From Emticicia sp037153985 (GTDB taxonomy: Bacteria; Bacteroidota; Bacteroidia; Cytophagales; Spirosomataceae), in assembly GCF_037153985.1 (NCBI RefSeq), contig NZ_JBBAYI010000013.1, positions 58,555 through 122,554 on the forward strand: DNA of 64,000 nucleotides, given 5' to 3'. The notes beneath the pieces are model-generated. The model made no database searches. It worked only from the letters and a program-made list of their open reading frames with translations, and was not told where the DNA came from. The translations under genes were made by a program, and so were the position numbers. This document shows, one piece after another, positions 25,828-35,223 of this stretch. Positions within the stretch are counted from its first letter, which is position 1. The number at the start of each line of letters is the position of its first letter.

Positions 25828-25855
25828 CAAAATTATGGCAAAAAAGCCTAACAAA
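25828..25855 (-). promoter_or_regulatory. Promoter of SEC-C gene
   Basis: On the minus strand TTTG (25855-25852), 16 bases, TAATTTTG (25835-25828). The spacing is one base below the usual range. The -33 box overlaps the metH terminator's T tract. Confidence 0.45.
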
Positions 25856-25881
25856 AAAGGCAACTCTTACGGGCTGCCTTT
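25853..25881 (-). terminator. Probable terminator of metH
   Basis: AAAGGCA (25856-25862) pairs with TGCCTTT (25875-25881). On the minus strand it is followed by six T (25853-25858 overlap the arm). The stem is short with a 12-base loop, hence moderate confidence. Confidence 0.55.
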
Positions 25882-25905
25882 AATATATCAGATTCTGTTC
25901 ATTTA

Positions 25906-28900
25906 TTAATCATAATTCAGTACCGGGCTTAACCATTTCTCTACCTCTTCGACACTCATATTTTTACGCTGAGCATAGTCAAAAACTTGGTCTTTACTGA
26001 TTTTACCTATGGTAAAGTATTTGCTTTCGGGATGAGAGAAATACCACCCACTGACTGAACTTGCCGGATACATGGCAAAACTTTCTGTTAGCTGAATCCC
26101 TAATTTCTCGGCTCCTAGTAAATCAAACAGGGTACGTTTTTCGGTATGGTCAGGGCAGGCCGGATAACCCGGAGCCGGACGAATACCCATATATCTTTCT
26201 GATATTAACTCATCATTGCTAAAAGTTTCGTCGGCTGCATAACCCCAATATTCTTTACGCACTTTTTCGTGCATTAGTTCGGTAAAGGCTTCTGCAAGGC
26301 GGTCGGCAATTGCTTTCAGCATGATAGAGTTGTAATCGTCATGGTCTTTTTCATATTCTTCCAGTAGGGTTTCAATACCTATTCCGGCTGTTACTGCAAA
26401 TGCGCCAATGTAATCTTCTTTATGCGACTCAACAGGGGCAATAAAATCAGACAAACACAAATTTGGCAAGTTCTGTGCCTTTTGGTTTTGCTGACGAAGG
26501 TGGTGCAAAGTTACCAAAGGTATTTCATTTTGAACCAGCTCACCGTTTTCAGATACAGCCGTGTTGCTAAGAATACGATAGCCTGTGCCTTTTAAGTTGC
26601 CTTGTCCGGCTAAATCATAGGTATATTCTTCAAAGTCATGCAGAACAATATCGTCACCATCAGCATTTGCCGGATAAAACCCAATCACAGCCTTTGCCTG
26701 TAAAGATTTATCTGCAATAATTTTTTTAAGCATTTTTTGCGCATCTTCAAACAGTTTTTGGGCTTCTGCCCCTACTACTTCATCAGTAAATATTTTGGGA
26801 TATTTGCCATGCAACTGCCATGTCTGGAAGAAAGGTGTCCAGTCGATATATTTTGCAATTTCAGCTAAATCATAGTTTTCAAAAATCTTGGTTCCTAAAA
26901 ACTTTGGTTTTGTGGGCTGAAAATTATTCCAATCAATTTTCACATGGTTCTGGCGTGCTTGCCCAATCGATACAAAGTTTTTATCTTTTTGACGGCTGGC
27001 GTGTTCAACGCGCAAGTTTGCGTACTGATTTTTTATTTCGTCATAGATTTCCTGATGGGTTTGTTCGTTTTGCATCAAACGACCAGCCACCGGAACACTC
27101 TTGGAGGCATCAAGCACATGAATTACAGGCCCTGAATAATGCGGGTCTATTTTTACTGCCGTATGAATCCGCGAAGTGGTGGCTCCACCAATCAATAAAG
27201 GCATTGTAAAGCCCTGACGTTCCATTTCTTTGGCTACTCCTACCATTTCGTCGAGGCTTGGTGTAATAAGACCCGACAACCCGATTATATCTACATTATG
27301 TTTTTTTGCTTCGGCCAGAATTTTATCGGTTGGCACCATTACACCCAAATCAATTATTTCGTAGTTATTACATCCTAACACTACGCCTACAATATTTTTG
27401 CCGATGTCGTGTACATCGCCTTTGACGGTTGCCATCAGTATTTTTCCTGCACTTGTGCTTTCGCCTCCTTGTTTTTCGGCTTCAATGAATGGCAATAAGT
27501 ATGCAACGGCTTTTTTCATAACACGCGCCGACTTCACAACCTGAGGTAAAAACATTTTACCTGCTCCGAATAAATCTCCTACCACATTCATGCCGTCCAT
27601 TAACGGGCCTTCAATTACATGAAGAGGTTTTTCGGCTTGCTGGCGTGCTTCTTCTACATCTTCATCAATATACTCGGTTAAGCCTTTTACCAGTGCGTGT
27701 TCAAGACGCTTGTTAACGGGCAGGTTGCGCCAGCTATTGTCAACGGTTTGTTCTTTACCTTTCGATTTTACAGTTTCTGCAAATGTTACCAATCGCTCGG
27801 TAGCATCTGCCCGACGGTTCAATAACACATCTTCGCATAGTTCGAGCATATCTTTCGGAATATCGTCATATACTCCTAATTGACCCGCGTTTACGATACC
27901 CATGTCCATCCCTGCGTGAATAGCATGGTACAAGAAAACCGTATGCATGGCTTCACGTACGGGTTCGTTTCCTCTGAAACTGAACGATATATTTGAAACG
28001 CCTCCTGAAACTTTAGCATAAGGTAGGTTTTCTTTAATCCAACGGGTAGCATTAATAAAATCGACAGCATAATTATTATGCTCTTCAATGCCGGTGGCTA
28101 CTGTCAGAATATTCGGGTCAAAGATGATATCCTGTGGAGGAAAGTTCACTTCATTTACCAGAATATCGTACGCTCTTTTACAGATTTCGATGCGCCGTTC
28201 GTAAGAATCGGCCTGCCCTACCTCATCGAAAGCCATCACAACAGCCGAAGCACCATAGCGTTTTACTTTTTCTGCTGCTTCTTTAAATTTCTCCTCTCCT
28301 TCTTTTAAAGAAATAGAGTTTACAATTGATTTACCTTGCACACATTTTAAACCTGCTTCAATTACTTCCCACTTGGAAGAGTCAATCATAATAGGTAGTC
28401 TGGCAATGTCAGGTTCGGCCATTAGCAAGTTCAGGAATGTTTTCATAGCTTCTACGCCATCAATCATACCTTCATCAAGGTTTACGTCTATTACCTGCGC
28501 GCCGCCTTCTACTTGTTCGCGTGCTACCGAAATAGCCTCGTCATATTTGTTCTCGCGAATCAGGCGCGCAAATTTTTTCGAACCTGTTACGTTGCAACGC
28601 TCTCCTATGTTAACAAAATTGGTTTCTTTCGTAATTTTTAACGGCTCTAGCCCCGATAACTTCTGCACAGGCTCTAATGCAGGCACAGGCCGCGGCGGGT
28701 ATTGTTTGGCTACCTCTGCAATGGCATGAATATGCCCGGGCGTAGTACCACAACAGCCTCCAATAATATTAATAAAACTGTTTTTGAGGAAATCTTCTAC
28801 AATTACGGCCATTTCTTCCGGCGACTGGTCGTACTCTCCCATTTCGTTGGGCAGGCCCGCATTTGGGTGAGCCGATACCATAAAGGGAGCTTCATTAGCT

Positions 28901-29748
28901 AATACTTGCACGTATGGGCGCATGAGGTCGGCCCCTAAAGCACAATTAAGCCCTACCGATAATAAATCGATATGAGAAACAGAAGTCAGGAAAGCCTCGG
29001 TTGTCTGGCCAGAAAGCGTTCTGCCAGAGGCATCAGTGATTGTTCCTGACACCATTACCGGAATTTTAATTCCTTTTTTGGCTAACGGAGCCTGCTCATT
29101 ATACTGTTTTGGTATCGAATGGCTGCTTAGTGGCCTGATAGTTCCCCTACGTTTATCTGCCTCATATAAATCTATGGCAAAAAGAGCGGCTTTGGCATTG
29201 AGGGTATCGAAAATGGTTTCTACTAACAGCACATCTGCGCCTCCGTCAACAAGCCCTTGTATCTGTTCATAATAAGCGTCAACCAGTTCGTCAAAAGTAA
29301 TAGCCCTAAAACCCGGGTCATTAACATCAGGCGAAAGTGATAGTGTGCGGTTGGTAGGCCCGATAGACCCAGCAACAAAGCGTGGTTGATCAGGATTTTT
29401 AGCAGTAAACTCGTCGGCTACTTCACGGGCAATTTTGGCAGAGGCGTAGTTAAGCTCATACACGTAGTCTTCCATGTGGTAGTCGGCCATTGCAATAGAA
29501 GTTGACGAAAACGTATTAGTTTCGGCTATATCTGCTCCGGCTTCAAAATATCTGGCATGAATTTCTTTGATTACATCGGGCCGAGTGATTGAGAGCATAT
29601 CGTTATTTCCTTTCACTTCATGCGGGAAATCGCGGAATTTCTCCCCACGATAATCTGCGTCTGTCAACTTGTATTGCTGAATCAATGACCCCATGGCTCC
29701 ATCAAGAACCAGAATCCTGTTTTTTAATATTTCACGAATGTCGCTCAC
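25906..29748 (-). CDS. metH: Cobalamin-dependent methionine synthase
   Basis: A 1280-residue enzyme that methylates homocysteine from 5-methyltetrahydrofolate through cobalamin. Domains in order are: homocysteine-binding with zinc ligands (GLNCALG and GGCCGTTPG, about 1-340); pterin-binding (NIGERCNVTGSKKF, 370-640); the cobalamin cap and B12 domain with the His ligand motif DVHDIGKNIV (670-910); and the reactivation domain ending RYMGIRPAPGYPACPDHTE. Two stretches look like insertions relative to the usual enzyme: residues about 197-224 in the first domain and 1046-1075 in the reactivation domain. All four domains are in one chain. An Lrp-type regulator is divergent. No SAM or cobalamin riboswitch was recognised in the 192-base upstream region. 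Confidence 0.97.
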   Translation of the reverse strand: MSDIREILKNRILVLDGAMGSLIQQYKLTDADYRGEKFRDFPHEVKGNNDMLSITRPDVIKEIHARYFEAGADIAETNTFSSTSIAMADYHMEDYVYELNYASAKIAREVADEFTAKNPDQPRFVAGSIGPTNRTLSLSPDVNDPGFRAITFDELVDAYYEQIQGLVDGGADVLLVETIFDTLNAKAALFAIDLYEADKRRGTIRPLSSHSIPKQYNEQAPLAKKGIKIPVMVSGTITDASGRTLSGQTTEAFLTSVSHIDLLSVGLNCALGADLMRPYVQVLANEAPFMVSAHPNAGLPNEMGEYDQSPEEMAVIVEDFLKNSFINIIGGCCGTTPGHIHAIAEVAKQYPPRPVPALEPVQKLSGLEPLKITKETNFVNIGERCNVTGSKKFARLIRENKYDEAISVAREQVEGGAQVIDVNLDEGMIDGVEAMKTFLNLLMAEPDIARLPIMIDSSKWEVIEAGLKCVQGKSIVNSISLKEGEEKFKEAAEKVKRYGASAVVMAFDEVGQADSYERRIEICKRAYDILVNEVNFPPQDIIFDPNILTVATGIEEHNNYAVDFINATRWIKENLPYAKVSGGVSNISFSFRGNEPVREAMHTVFLYHAIHAGMDMGIVNAGQLGVYDDIPKDMLELCEDVLLNRRADATERLVTFAETVKSKGKEQTVDNSWRNLPVNKRLEHALVKGLTEYIDEDVEEARQQAEKPLHVIEGPLMDGMNVVGDLFGAGKMFLPQVVKSARVMKKAVAYLLPFIEAEKQGGESTSAGKILMATVKGDVHDIGKNIVGVVLGCNNYEIIDLGVMVPTDKILAEAKKHNVDIIGLSGLITPSLDEMVGVAKEMERQGFTMPLLIGGATTSRIHTAVKIDPHYSGPVIHVLDASKSVPVAGRLMQNEQTHQEIYDEIKNQYANLRVEHASRQKDKNFVSIGQARQNHVKIDWNNFQPTKPKFLGTKIFENYDLAEIAKYIDWTPFFQTWQLHGKYPKIFTDEVVGAEAQKLFEDAQKMLKKIIADKSLQAKAVIGFYPANADGDDIVLHDFEEYTYDLAGQGNLKGTGYRILSNTAVSENGELVQNEIPLVTLHHLRQQNQKAQNLPNLCLSDFIAPVESHKEDYIGAFAVTAGIGIETLLEEYEKDHDDYNSIMLKAIADRLAEAFTELMHEKVRKEYWGYAADETFSNDELISERYMGIRPAPGYPACPDHTEKRTLFDLLGAEKLGIQLTESFAMYPASSVSGWYFSHPESKYFTIGKISKDQVFDYAQRKNMSVEEVEKWLSPVLNYD

Positions 29749-29807
29749 TATATTTTAACTTTTTTGGTTTGACTATGCTTATACAGCATTCAACAAAATT
29801 TATCTCA

Positions 29808-29815
29808 CAAAAATA
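29808..29815 (-). promoter_or_regulatory. Promoter -7 element for metH
   Basis: On the minus strand the sequence reads TATTTTTG, 60 bases before the metH start. The -33 box is not recognisable. Confidence 0.4.
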
Positions 29816-29900
29816 CTATTTAAAGATTGATTTTTTAAAAAAAAATAATAAAATAGATAAAATATCTATTAAAGATTAAGATACTTATCATTTTTATTTT

Positions 29901-29908
29901 TAATTTTG
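29901..29908 (+). promoter_or_regulatory. Promoter -7 element for the Lrp-type regulator gene
   Basis: TAATTTTG matches TAnnTTTG, 33 bases before the start codon. No correctly spaced TTTG lies upstream. Confidence 0.4.
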
Positions 29909-29940
29909 ATAAAAATATTTGCAAAAACGAAATTTTATCT

Positions 29941-30402
29941 ATGCAAAAACTTGACACCACAGACAGGGAAATTTTAAAATACCTTCAGGAGAATGCGCAT
30001 CTGACAACGAAAGAATTGGCCTCAAGGCTAAACCTATCTCCTACTCCGGTATATGAAAGGGTCAGACGACTGGAAAATGATGGAGTGATAAAAAAATATG
30101 TAGCTGTTATTGACCGTGAAAAGATAGGCAAAGACTTGATGGTTTTTTGTAATATTCGTTTAAAAGAACACGCGCAGGAAGCAGGCAGAAAGTTTGTGGA
30201 AGAAATTGTAAAGCTAACCGAGGTAATTGAATGTCATAATATTTCGGGGGAATACGATTTCATGATAAAAGTTGTGGTTGACGATATGCGTGAATACCAG
30301 AGTTTTTTAATGAACAAACTGGCTTCACTAGAGAATATCGGCAGTACACACAGTATTTTTGTGATGAGCGAAATTAAAAATGAAACCAAGTTTGACGTTT
30401 AG
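29941..30402 (+). CDS. Lrp/AsnC-family transcriptional regulator
   Basis: A 153-residue regulator with an N-terminal winged HTH (TDREILKYLQENAHLTTKEL then LSPTPVYERVRRLENDGVI, residues 6-50) and a C-terminal RAM ligand-binding domain (VIECHNISGEYDFMIKVVV near 95-115). The family forms octamers and often senses amino acids. The gene is divergent from metH across 192 bases and may control it or itself, by analogy with other Lrp-type genes next to amino-acid genes; this is inference. A terminator follows the gene. Confidence 0.94.
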   Translation: MQKLDTTDREILKYLQENAHLTTKELASRLNLSPTPVYERVRRLENDGVIKKYVAVIDREKIGKDLMVFCNIRLKEHAQEAGRKFVEEIVKLTEVIECHNISGEYDFMIKVVVDDMREYQSFLMNKLASLENIGSTHSIFVMSEIKNETKFDV

Positions 30403-30415
30403 AGCCATAAAAGGG

Positions 30416-30454
30416 AAATCCCTCTTTCAGAAGTTTCTAAAGAGGGATTTTTTT
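30416..30454. terminator. Bidirectional terminator between Lrp and M20 genes
   Basis: AAATCCCTCTTT (30416-30427) pairs perfectly with AAAGAGGGATTT (30439-30450), followed by TTTT. The loop can form a small inner AGAA/TTCT stem. Confidence 0.85.
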
Positions 30455-30467
30455 ATGTTTACTAATT

Positions 30468-31895
30468 TTATTTTCTGTAATCGAGGGCTGGCTTACGGTC
30501 ACCTAACAACGAAATGTATTTAAAGTCGAGACCTCTGGCTTTCAGAAACTCTTCTTTGGCTTTCTTTAACGTATCCTGATTTTCAAATAATTCGGTAGCT
30601 GTAAGTGCCAGCGTTTTAGCCGCTACAATCATTCCTTTTCTACCAATACTCATGCCTCCGGCTGCCACAGCCTGCCAGCTATGTGCGGGGGTGCCGGGTA
30701 CCCATGTAGCTACGCTCAAGCCCACAGTAGGCACAGCCCAGCTTACATCGCCCACATCGGTCGAGCCGCCTGCGCCGCTTTTTTCAACGTTCAATGGTTT
30801 TATTTCTGTGGCATCTTCATATCTCATATATTTATTGCCCAGATTTTTCGATAACTGCTCGGCAAAAGCGCGTTCTTCGGGTGTGTAGCTTAGCCCACCT
30901 ACTTTGGTCAGGTTATTTTGCATTACTTCGGTTAAAGTTTCGTTCGCCAACAGTTCGTAAGTGCCTCCGGTTAGTTCCCATTCAACTCTGGTGCCTGTTC
31001 CCAATGCAGCACCCTGAGCAGCCTTTTCAATACGAGACCATACATCTATTACGATGTCACGGCGAGGGTTACGCGCATAATAATACACCTCTGCAAAGTC
31101 TGGCACTACGTTAGGGGCTTTACCTCCGTTTGTAATGACATAATGTATACGCGAGTCGGACGGTACGTGTTCTCTTAACATATTAACCATGTAGTTCATG
31201 GCTTCAACACCATCAAGTGCCGAGCGGCCTTTCTCGGGTGATGCCGAAGCATGAGCCGAAATACCATAAAACCGAAATTTACCCGATTTGTTAGCTAATG
31301 ATGTACCAAAACTTGCGGTATTAAATGAGTTAGGATGCCAATGCAAGACAGCATCTACGTCGTTAAATAAACCAGCACGAACCATATACACTTTTCCTGA
31401 GCCACCTTCTTCGGCTGGGCAACCATAAAAACGAATAGTGCCTTTAATGTTATTGGCTTTCATATATTCTTTTACAGCAATGGCAGCAGCGGCCGAAGCC
31501 GTACCGAACAGATGATGCCCGCAGGCATGGCCTGCCGTTCCTCCTATTGATTTTTGGTCGGCTGTTGAATCCTGAGACATTCCGGGTAAGGCATCATATT
31601 CTCCCAAAATACCAATCACGGGTTTTCCTTCGCCAAAAGAAGCTACAAACGCCGTAGGTATTTCGGCTACTCCTTTTTCAATTTTAAAACCTTCTTTTGC
31701 CAGTGTTTCCTGCAATAAAGCTGAGCTTTTTGTTTCCTGATACCCAACTTCAGCAAAATTCCAGATTTGTTTAGCTATGTTACCGTAATAAGATTCTTTC
31801 TTTGAAATGCCGTCAAGCATTTTATTTTTATTGGCTTGCGCAAAAATTCCCTGACTCACTAATAGCAGCGAACAGAACAGGTATAGGTGTTTCAT
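30468..31895 (-). CDS. Exported M20-family amidohydrolase (AbgB-like)
   Basis: A 475-residue protein with a signal peptide (MKHLYLFCSLLLVSQGIFAQ). The M20/M28 dinuclear-metal signature is seen in GILGEYDALPGMSQ and GTAGHACGHHLFGTASAAA, and in FYGCPAEEGGSGK with its Glu-Glu pair. The dimerisation domain covers about residues 210-330. The pattern follows aminobenzoyl-glutamate utilisation protein B (AbgB) and other amidohydrolases. Secretion suggests peptide or amide scavenging in the periplasm. The exact substrate is unknown. A -7 element lies 39 bases upstream. Confidence 0.9.
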   Translation of the reverse strand: MKHLYLFCSLLLVSQGIFAQANKNKMLDGISKKESYYGNIAKQIWNFAEVGYQETKSSALLQETLAKEGFKIEKGVAEIPTAFVASFGEGKPVIGILGEYDALPGMSQDSTADQKSIGGTAGHACGHHLFGTASAAAAIAVKEYMKANNIKGTIRFYGCPAEEGGSGKVYMVRAGLFNDVDAVLHWHPNSFNTASFGTSLANKSGKFRFYGISAHASASPEKGRSALDGVEAMNYMVNMLREHVPSDSRIHYVITNGGKAPNVVPDFAEVYYYARNPRRDIVIDVWSRIEKAAQGAALGTGTRVEWELTGGTYELLANETLTEVMQNNLTKVGGLSYTPEERAFAEQLSKNLGNKYMRYEDATEIKPLNVEKSGAGGSTDVGDVSWAVPTVGLSVATWVPGTPAHSWQAVAAGGMSIGRKGMIVAAKTLALTATELFENQDTLKKAKEEFLKARGLDFKYISLLGDRKPALDYRK

Positions 31896-31933
31896 ATTTT
31901 TTGATTTTATGGATGGTGTTTATTTATGATTTA

Positions 31934-31941
31934 CAAAGGTA
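31934..31941 (-). promoter_or_regulatory. Promoter -7 element for the M20 amidohydrolase gene
   Basis: On the minus strand the sequence reads TACCTTTG; a TTTG lies 14 bases further upstream (31959-31956), closer than the usual 17-23. Confidence 0.45.
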
Positions 31942-31985
31942 TCTTTTCGGCACATCAAAGAAAAACTCGTTCTTATGTTGAGGCA

Positions 31986-32876
31986 TTACTTACCTAAATC
32001 AGCTTTAGCCTCATCAAAACCCCATATTTCTTTTTTTACAAGGTCTGGTCTGGATGCTGAAATCAAATGCCCCGACTCAGGAATAAAAATAAATCTGGCA
32101 TTTTTGCCTTTCAATACTTTTTTGGCATAGGAAAAATTAGTAGTGTCTACAATCCAGTCTTTGCCTCCGCACATAACAGTTACGTCTGACTGAATTTTAG
32201 GCCAATCATTCTGTAATTTCCGTAATTCTGCTACATGAGCGTACTTTTCGTCGGTTGCGGTATTCATACGTTCTGGTAAAAACCACCTTACCAGAAATAC
32301 TTTACCGTATTTAGAAAACCACCAGAATTTTTCGGTGTCAGGGTCGATTGCTGGTGAAAGCAAGATAACTTTTTTTACTAGGTCAGGATACAAAGCAGCT
32401 ATTTCGGCAGCTACGGGTGCGCCATACGAACGCCCTACAATAATAACTTTTTTACCTGAATGGTTGCATTTTAAAGCCATTACAATAGCATGCGCTTGCT
32501 GAGCCAACGAATACACGCGTTTTTTAGGCTTTTTCTGTGATTTCCCATAGCCGGGCCTATCAACCGAAATCAGATGGAAATTATGTTGCAGGGTGCTGTC
32601 GTCGAGCATATTCAGGTAGCCATCCCAAGAGCCAGGGGCTCCATGTATAAAAAGCACAGGCTGGGCGGTATCAGCCCCAAATGTAACGTAGTGAAGTTTC
32701 ATTGAATCGTTCTCAACTACATGATACAGAGGTTTGGCAAGTCGGTCACGGTAATGCGCTCTCAGTTCAGACTCGGTCATAATCCATCTACTAAAGCAAG
32801 AGCCTAAAAGAATACTCAAGGCAACAAAAATCAGGAATCTCTTCGTCGTGCCATTTAATTTTTTTACTTTTTTCAC
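31986..32876 (-). CDS. Alpha/beta-hydrolase lipoprotein
   Basis: A 296-residue predicted lipoprotein: after a basic start, LIFVALSILLGSC supplies a lipobox with Cys27. The hydrolase fold follows with LFIHGAPGSWDGY (oxyanion), SVDRPGYGKS, the nucleophile elbow VGRSYGAP, an acid in GGKDWIVD and the base in PESGHLIS. Envelope anchoring of a small hydrolase is fairly unusual. Its substrate cannot be named. It lies 92 bases downstream of dprA on the same strand; an AT-only hairpin near 32950-32973 after dprA is too weak to call as a terminator. Confidence 0.87.
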   Translation of the reverse strand: MKKVKKLNGTTKRFLIFVALSILLGSCFSRWIMTESELRAHYRDRLAKPLYHVVENDSMKLHYVTFGADTAQPVLFIHGAPGSWDGYLNMLDDSTLQHNFHLISVDRPGYGKSQKKPKKRVYSLAQQAHAIVMALKCNHSGKKVIIVGRSYGAPVAAEIAALYPDLVKKVILLSPAIDPDTEKFWWFSKYGKVFLVRWFLPERMNTATDEKYAHVAELRKLQNDWPKIQSDVTVMCGGKDWIVDTTNFSYAKKVLKGKNARFIFIPESGHLISASRPDLVKKEIWGFDEAKADLGK

Positions 32877-32968
32877 TTCAGATTTTAATAATGTTTTTAA
32901 AGGCTTATGTTTAAAACGAAATAGGCAGGGTAATCGTTTAAATAAAAGTTTTAAAAATTATTAAATTT

Positions 32969-34078
32969 TTAAAGTTTAAGGCCAAATTTTTTTCCGGCAA
33001 GTGCCTTGATAATACCCTGAAATTCAAGATTCAGCAATAAAGAGGCTAATCGATTAACCGGAATCTGGGTTTGCCAGCTTAGGGTATCAATTTGTGTTTC
33101 GCCATTTGTTCTCAAAAAGGCAATAACCTGACCTTCCTCTTGTGTATACTGGCTTAAATCAATTTCTGTATTTCGGGTAGTATTTTTTTCTGGCACTTTA
33201 CCCTCGGTATCCCAGTTCATTGATTCAATAATATCGTTGACCGACGTAAAAATATTAGCCTTGTTATCTTTAATTAACTTATTACAACCTTCCGAATATT
33301 TGTTAGTTAAAGAGCCCGGTACGGCAAATACTTCGTGGTGGTAATTATTGGCAAATTCGGCCGTAACCATTGCTCCACCCTTTGCAGCCGACTCTATTAC
33401 AATTACTATATCGCTTAGCCCTGCAATAATTCTGTTTCGTGCAATAAACAGGTTCCGAATCGGTTTCATTCCTAACGGACTTTCTGACAAGATTCCGCCA
33501 TGCTCAAGCATCTGCTCGGCATATTTCTGATGTTGTGCCGGATAAACAATATCAAGCCCACTAGCCATTACCCCGATAGTCGGGATGTTATTATCAAGTG
33601 CAGCCTTGTGTGCAGCAATATCAATTCCGTAGGCTAATCCGCTTATCACACAAATATTATAAGGCTTTAGTTGAGCCACTATTTCTTCGGTAATCTGTTT
33701 GCCATAATCAGTTGCCTGCCTTGTGCCTACAATACCTATGGTACGAACTGAATTAATATCGGCTTTGCCTTTGTAGTATAGAATTGACGGAGCATCGTAC
33801 AAACTTTTTAGACGAGAAGGGTAATCCTTGTCGGTAGAAAAGAATAGTTTTACCTGTTGCTTTTCAACTTCATTCAAAAGTTTTTCGGCTTCAGCAAATA
33901 AGTTTTTGTTTTTTAGTCCCTCCGCAATCTGTTTGCCAACTCCCGGAGTTTTCAGCAATTTATCTGTTTTAGCCTTAAATACATTTTCGGCAGAGCCAAA
34001 GTTGTTAATTAATTGTCGGAACATGATACTTCCAACCCCCTCTACCATGGTTAAGGCTACTTGGTATAGTTTTTCCAT
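32969..34078 (-). CDS. dprA: DNA-processing protein DprA
   Basis: A 369-residue protein that loads RecA onto incoming single-stranded DNA during transformation. The N-terminal helix-hairpin-helix part (residues 1-70: ALTMVEGVGSIMFRQLINNFG, LLKTPGVGKQIAEGL) precedes the Rossmann-like core with GIVGTRQATDYGKQITE, VISGLAYGIDIAAHKAAL and ASGLDIVYPAQH. A winged-helix end (about 310-369: GETQIDTLSWQTQIPVNRLASLLLNLE) is complete. It lies 41 bases after the EEP-family gene and is probably co-transcribed with it. Confidence 0.97.
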   Translation of the reverse strand: MEKLYQVALTMVEGVGSIMFRQLINNFGSAENVFKAKTDKLLKTPGVGKQIAEGLKNKNLFAEAEKLLNEVEKQQVKLFFSTDKDYPSRLKSLYDAPSILYYKGKADINSVRTIGIVGTRQATDYGKQITEEIVAQLKPYNICVISGLAYGIDIAAHKAALDNNIPTIGVMASGLDIVYPAQHQKYAEQMLEHGGILSESPLGMKPIRNLFIARNRIIAGLSDIVIVIESAAKGGAMVTAEFANNYHHEVFAVPGSLTNKYSEGCNKLIKDNKANIFTSVNDIIESMNWDTEGKVPEKNTTRNTEIDLSQYTQEEGQVIAFLRTNGETQIDTLSWQTQIPVNRLASLLLNLEFQGIIKALAGKKFGLKL

Positions 34079-34119
34079 TAATTGAACGTCTGTTCTTGGA
34101 TATAGTTAATAAAGATTCT

Positions 34120-35223
34120 TTATCGTTTCAAAATATATTCTCCCCATATCGGATAATGGTCCGAATAAGGTATATCATTATATGTTTTAAAATTGTTTAT
34201 TTCAAAAAATTTATCGTTGTAAAACTGGTTATCGATTCTTAGAAAACCAGGTGACCTATGATACGTAAATCCGAATCCTTGTCCTTTTTCTTCAAAAGCA
34301 TTTTTCAGGTATTTGCTTGTACGCCCATAGGCATATCCATAAGGCACTTCATTAAAATCCCCGACCAGAATCAGCGGGTATGGGCTTGATTTTATCCAAC
34401 TCTCCAGTTCAATCATTTGAATAATTCTATCACGAAAGCCATCTTTTAACTGATGATAGATTGTTTTTGCCTCTTGCTTTGCTTTTTCTTTGTCGTCGCT
34501 TGCTTCAAGCACCCTATTTACACGAACTCCCATTGAGCGTAGCTGTACGTTCAGTACTCTGATAGTATCTTTACCTATGACTATATCGGCAGCCAGCAGT
34601 CCGTTATGATTAATTGACCAATGTTTTTCTTCTTTTCTTATGATAGGATATTTAGAAAAAATCGCTAGCCCGATTGAGCCCTGCCCTTCGTCATTACCCG
34701 GCGTTGAATGAACATACGTGTAATAACGGTGTGTTTTTCTGAACTTTTGTATCATTTGAAACTGAGACAGGTAATCAACATTGAATAATTCCTGCACACA
34801 TTTAATGTCGGCATCTATACCAATTACATTATTGATTAACTTAACAGCATTGGTGGTATCGCGGCGCAAGGTATAGCCCTCGATATCACACCACATTAAA
34901 TTATAACTTAAAACTGATATACCTTTTCGGGGAGTGTTTTCGTCTGTGAAATGCCAAGTAAAAGTACGCAGAATCAACGGAAAACCAACCAGCAGAATAC
35001 CAATTGAGATAAGTACTCTTGGCGATTTCTTGAATGCCCACAGAATAATAAAGAATATGTTTCCGGCAAATGCCAAAGGTAATGATAACATCAGGAAACC
35101 ACCTAACCAATGCTTTACGCTTACTGAATAGCACAGCTGATACACCAGAAGGGTGTATAGTGCCAGAATCATATTCATGAAGAATAAGAATTGTTTCAGG
35201 AAAAGCCTAAGGAATGCTATCAT
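34120..35223 (-). CDS. Membrane-anchored endonuclease/exonuclease/phosphatase-family protein
   Basis: A 367-residue protein with three N-terminal hydrophobic helices (about residues 8-30, 37-62 and 70-90). They are followed by an EEP domain: ISVLSYNLMW with the metal/catalytic start, KCVQELFN (Glu), LILVGDFNEVPYGYAY (Asp-x-Asn) and YNDIPYSDHYPIWGEY (Asp-His). Such membrane-bound members are common in Bacteroidota; they may cleave phosphodiesters outside the cytoplasmic membrane, but whether the substrate is DNA or lipid is unknown. It precedes dprA by 41 bases. Confidence 0.9.
   Translation of the reverse strand: MIAFLRLFLKQFLFFMNMILALYTLLVYQLCYSVSVKHWLGGFLMLSLPLAFAGNIFFIILWAFKKSPRVLISIGILLVGFPLILRTFTWHFTDENTPRKGISVLSYNLMWCDIEGYTLRRDTTNAVKLINNVIGIDADIKCVQELFNVDYLSQFQMIQKFRKTHRYYTYVHSTPGNDEGQGSIGLAIFSKYPIIRKEEKHWSINHNGLLAADIVIGKDTIRVLNVQLRSMGVRVNRVLEASDDKEKAKQEAKTIYHQLKDGFRDRIIQMIELESWIKSSPYPLILVGDFNEVPYGYAYGRTSKYLKNAFEEKGQGFGFTYHRSPGFLRIDNQFYNDKFFEINNFKTYNDIPYSDHYPIWGEYILKR

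Noticed and set aside
29749..29940. SAM or cobalamin riboswitch upstream of metH
   Set aside because: The leader is short and AT-rich, without the conserved cores or long stems of either class.
32949..32973. Hairpin after dprA (TTTAAAAAT with ATTTTTAAA)
   Set aside because: It is made only of A and T and would be too weak for a terminator; it could be chance in an AT-rich gap.
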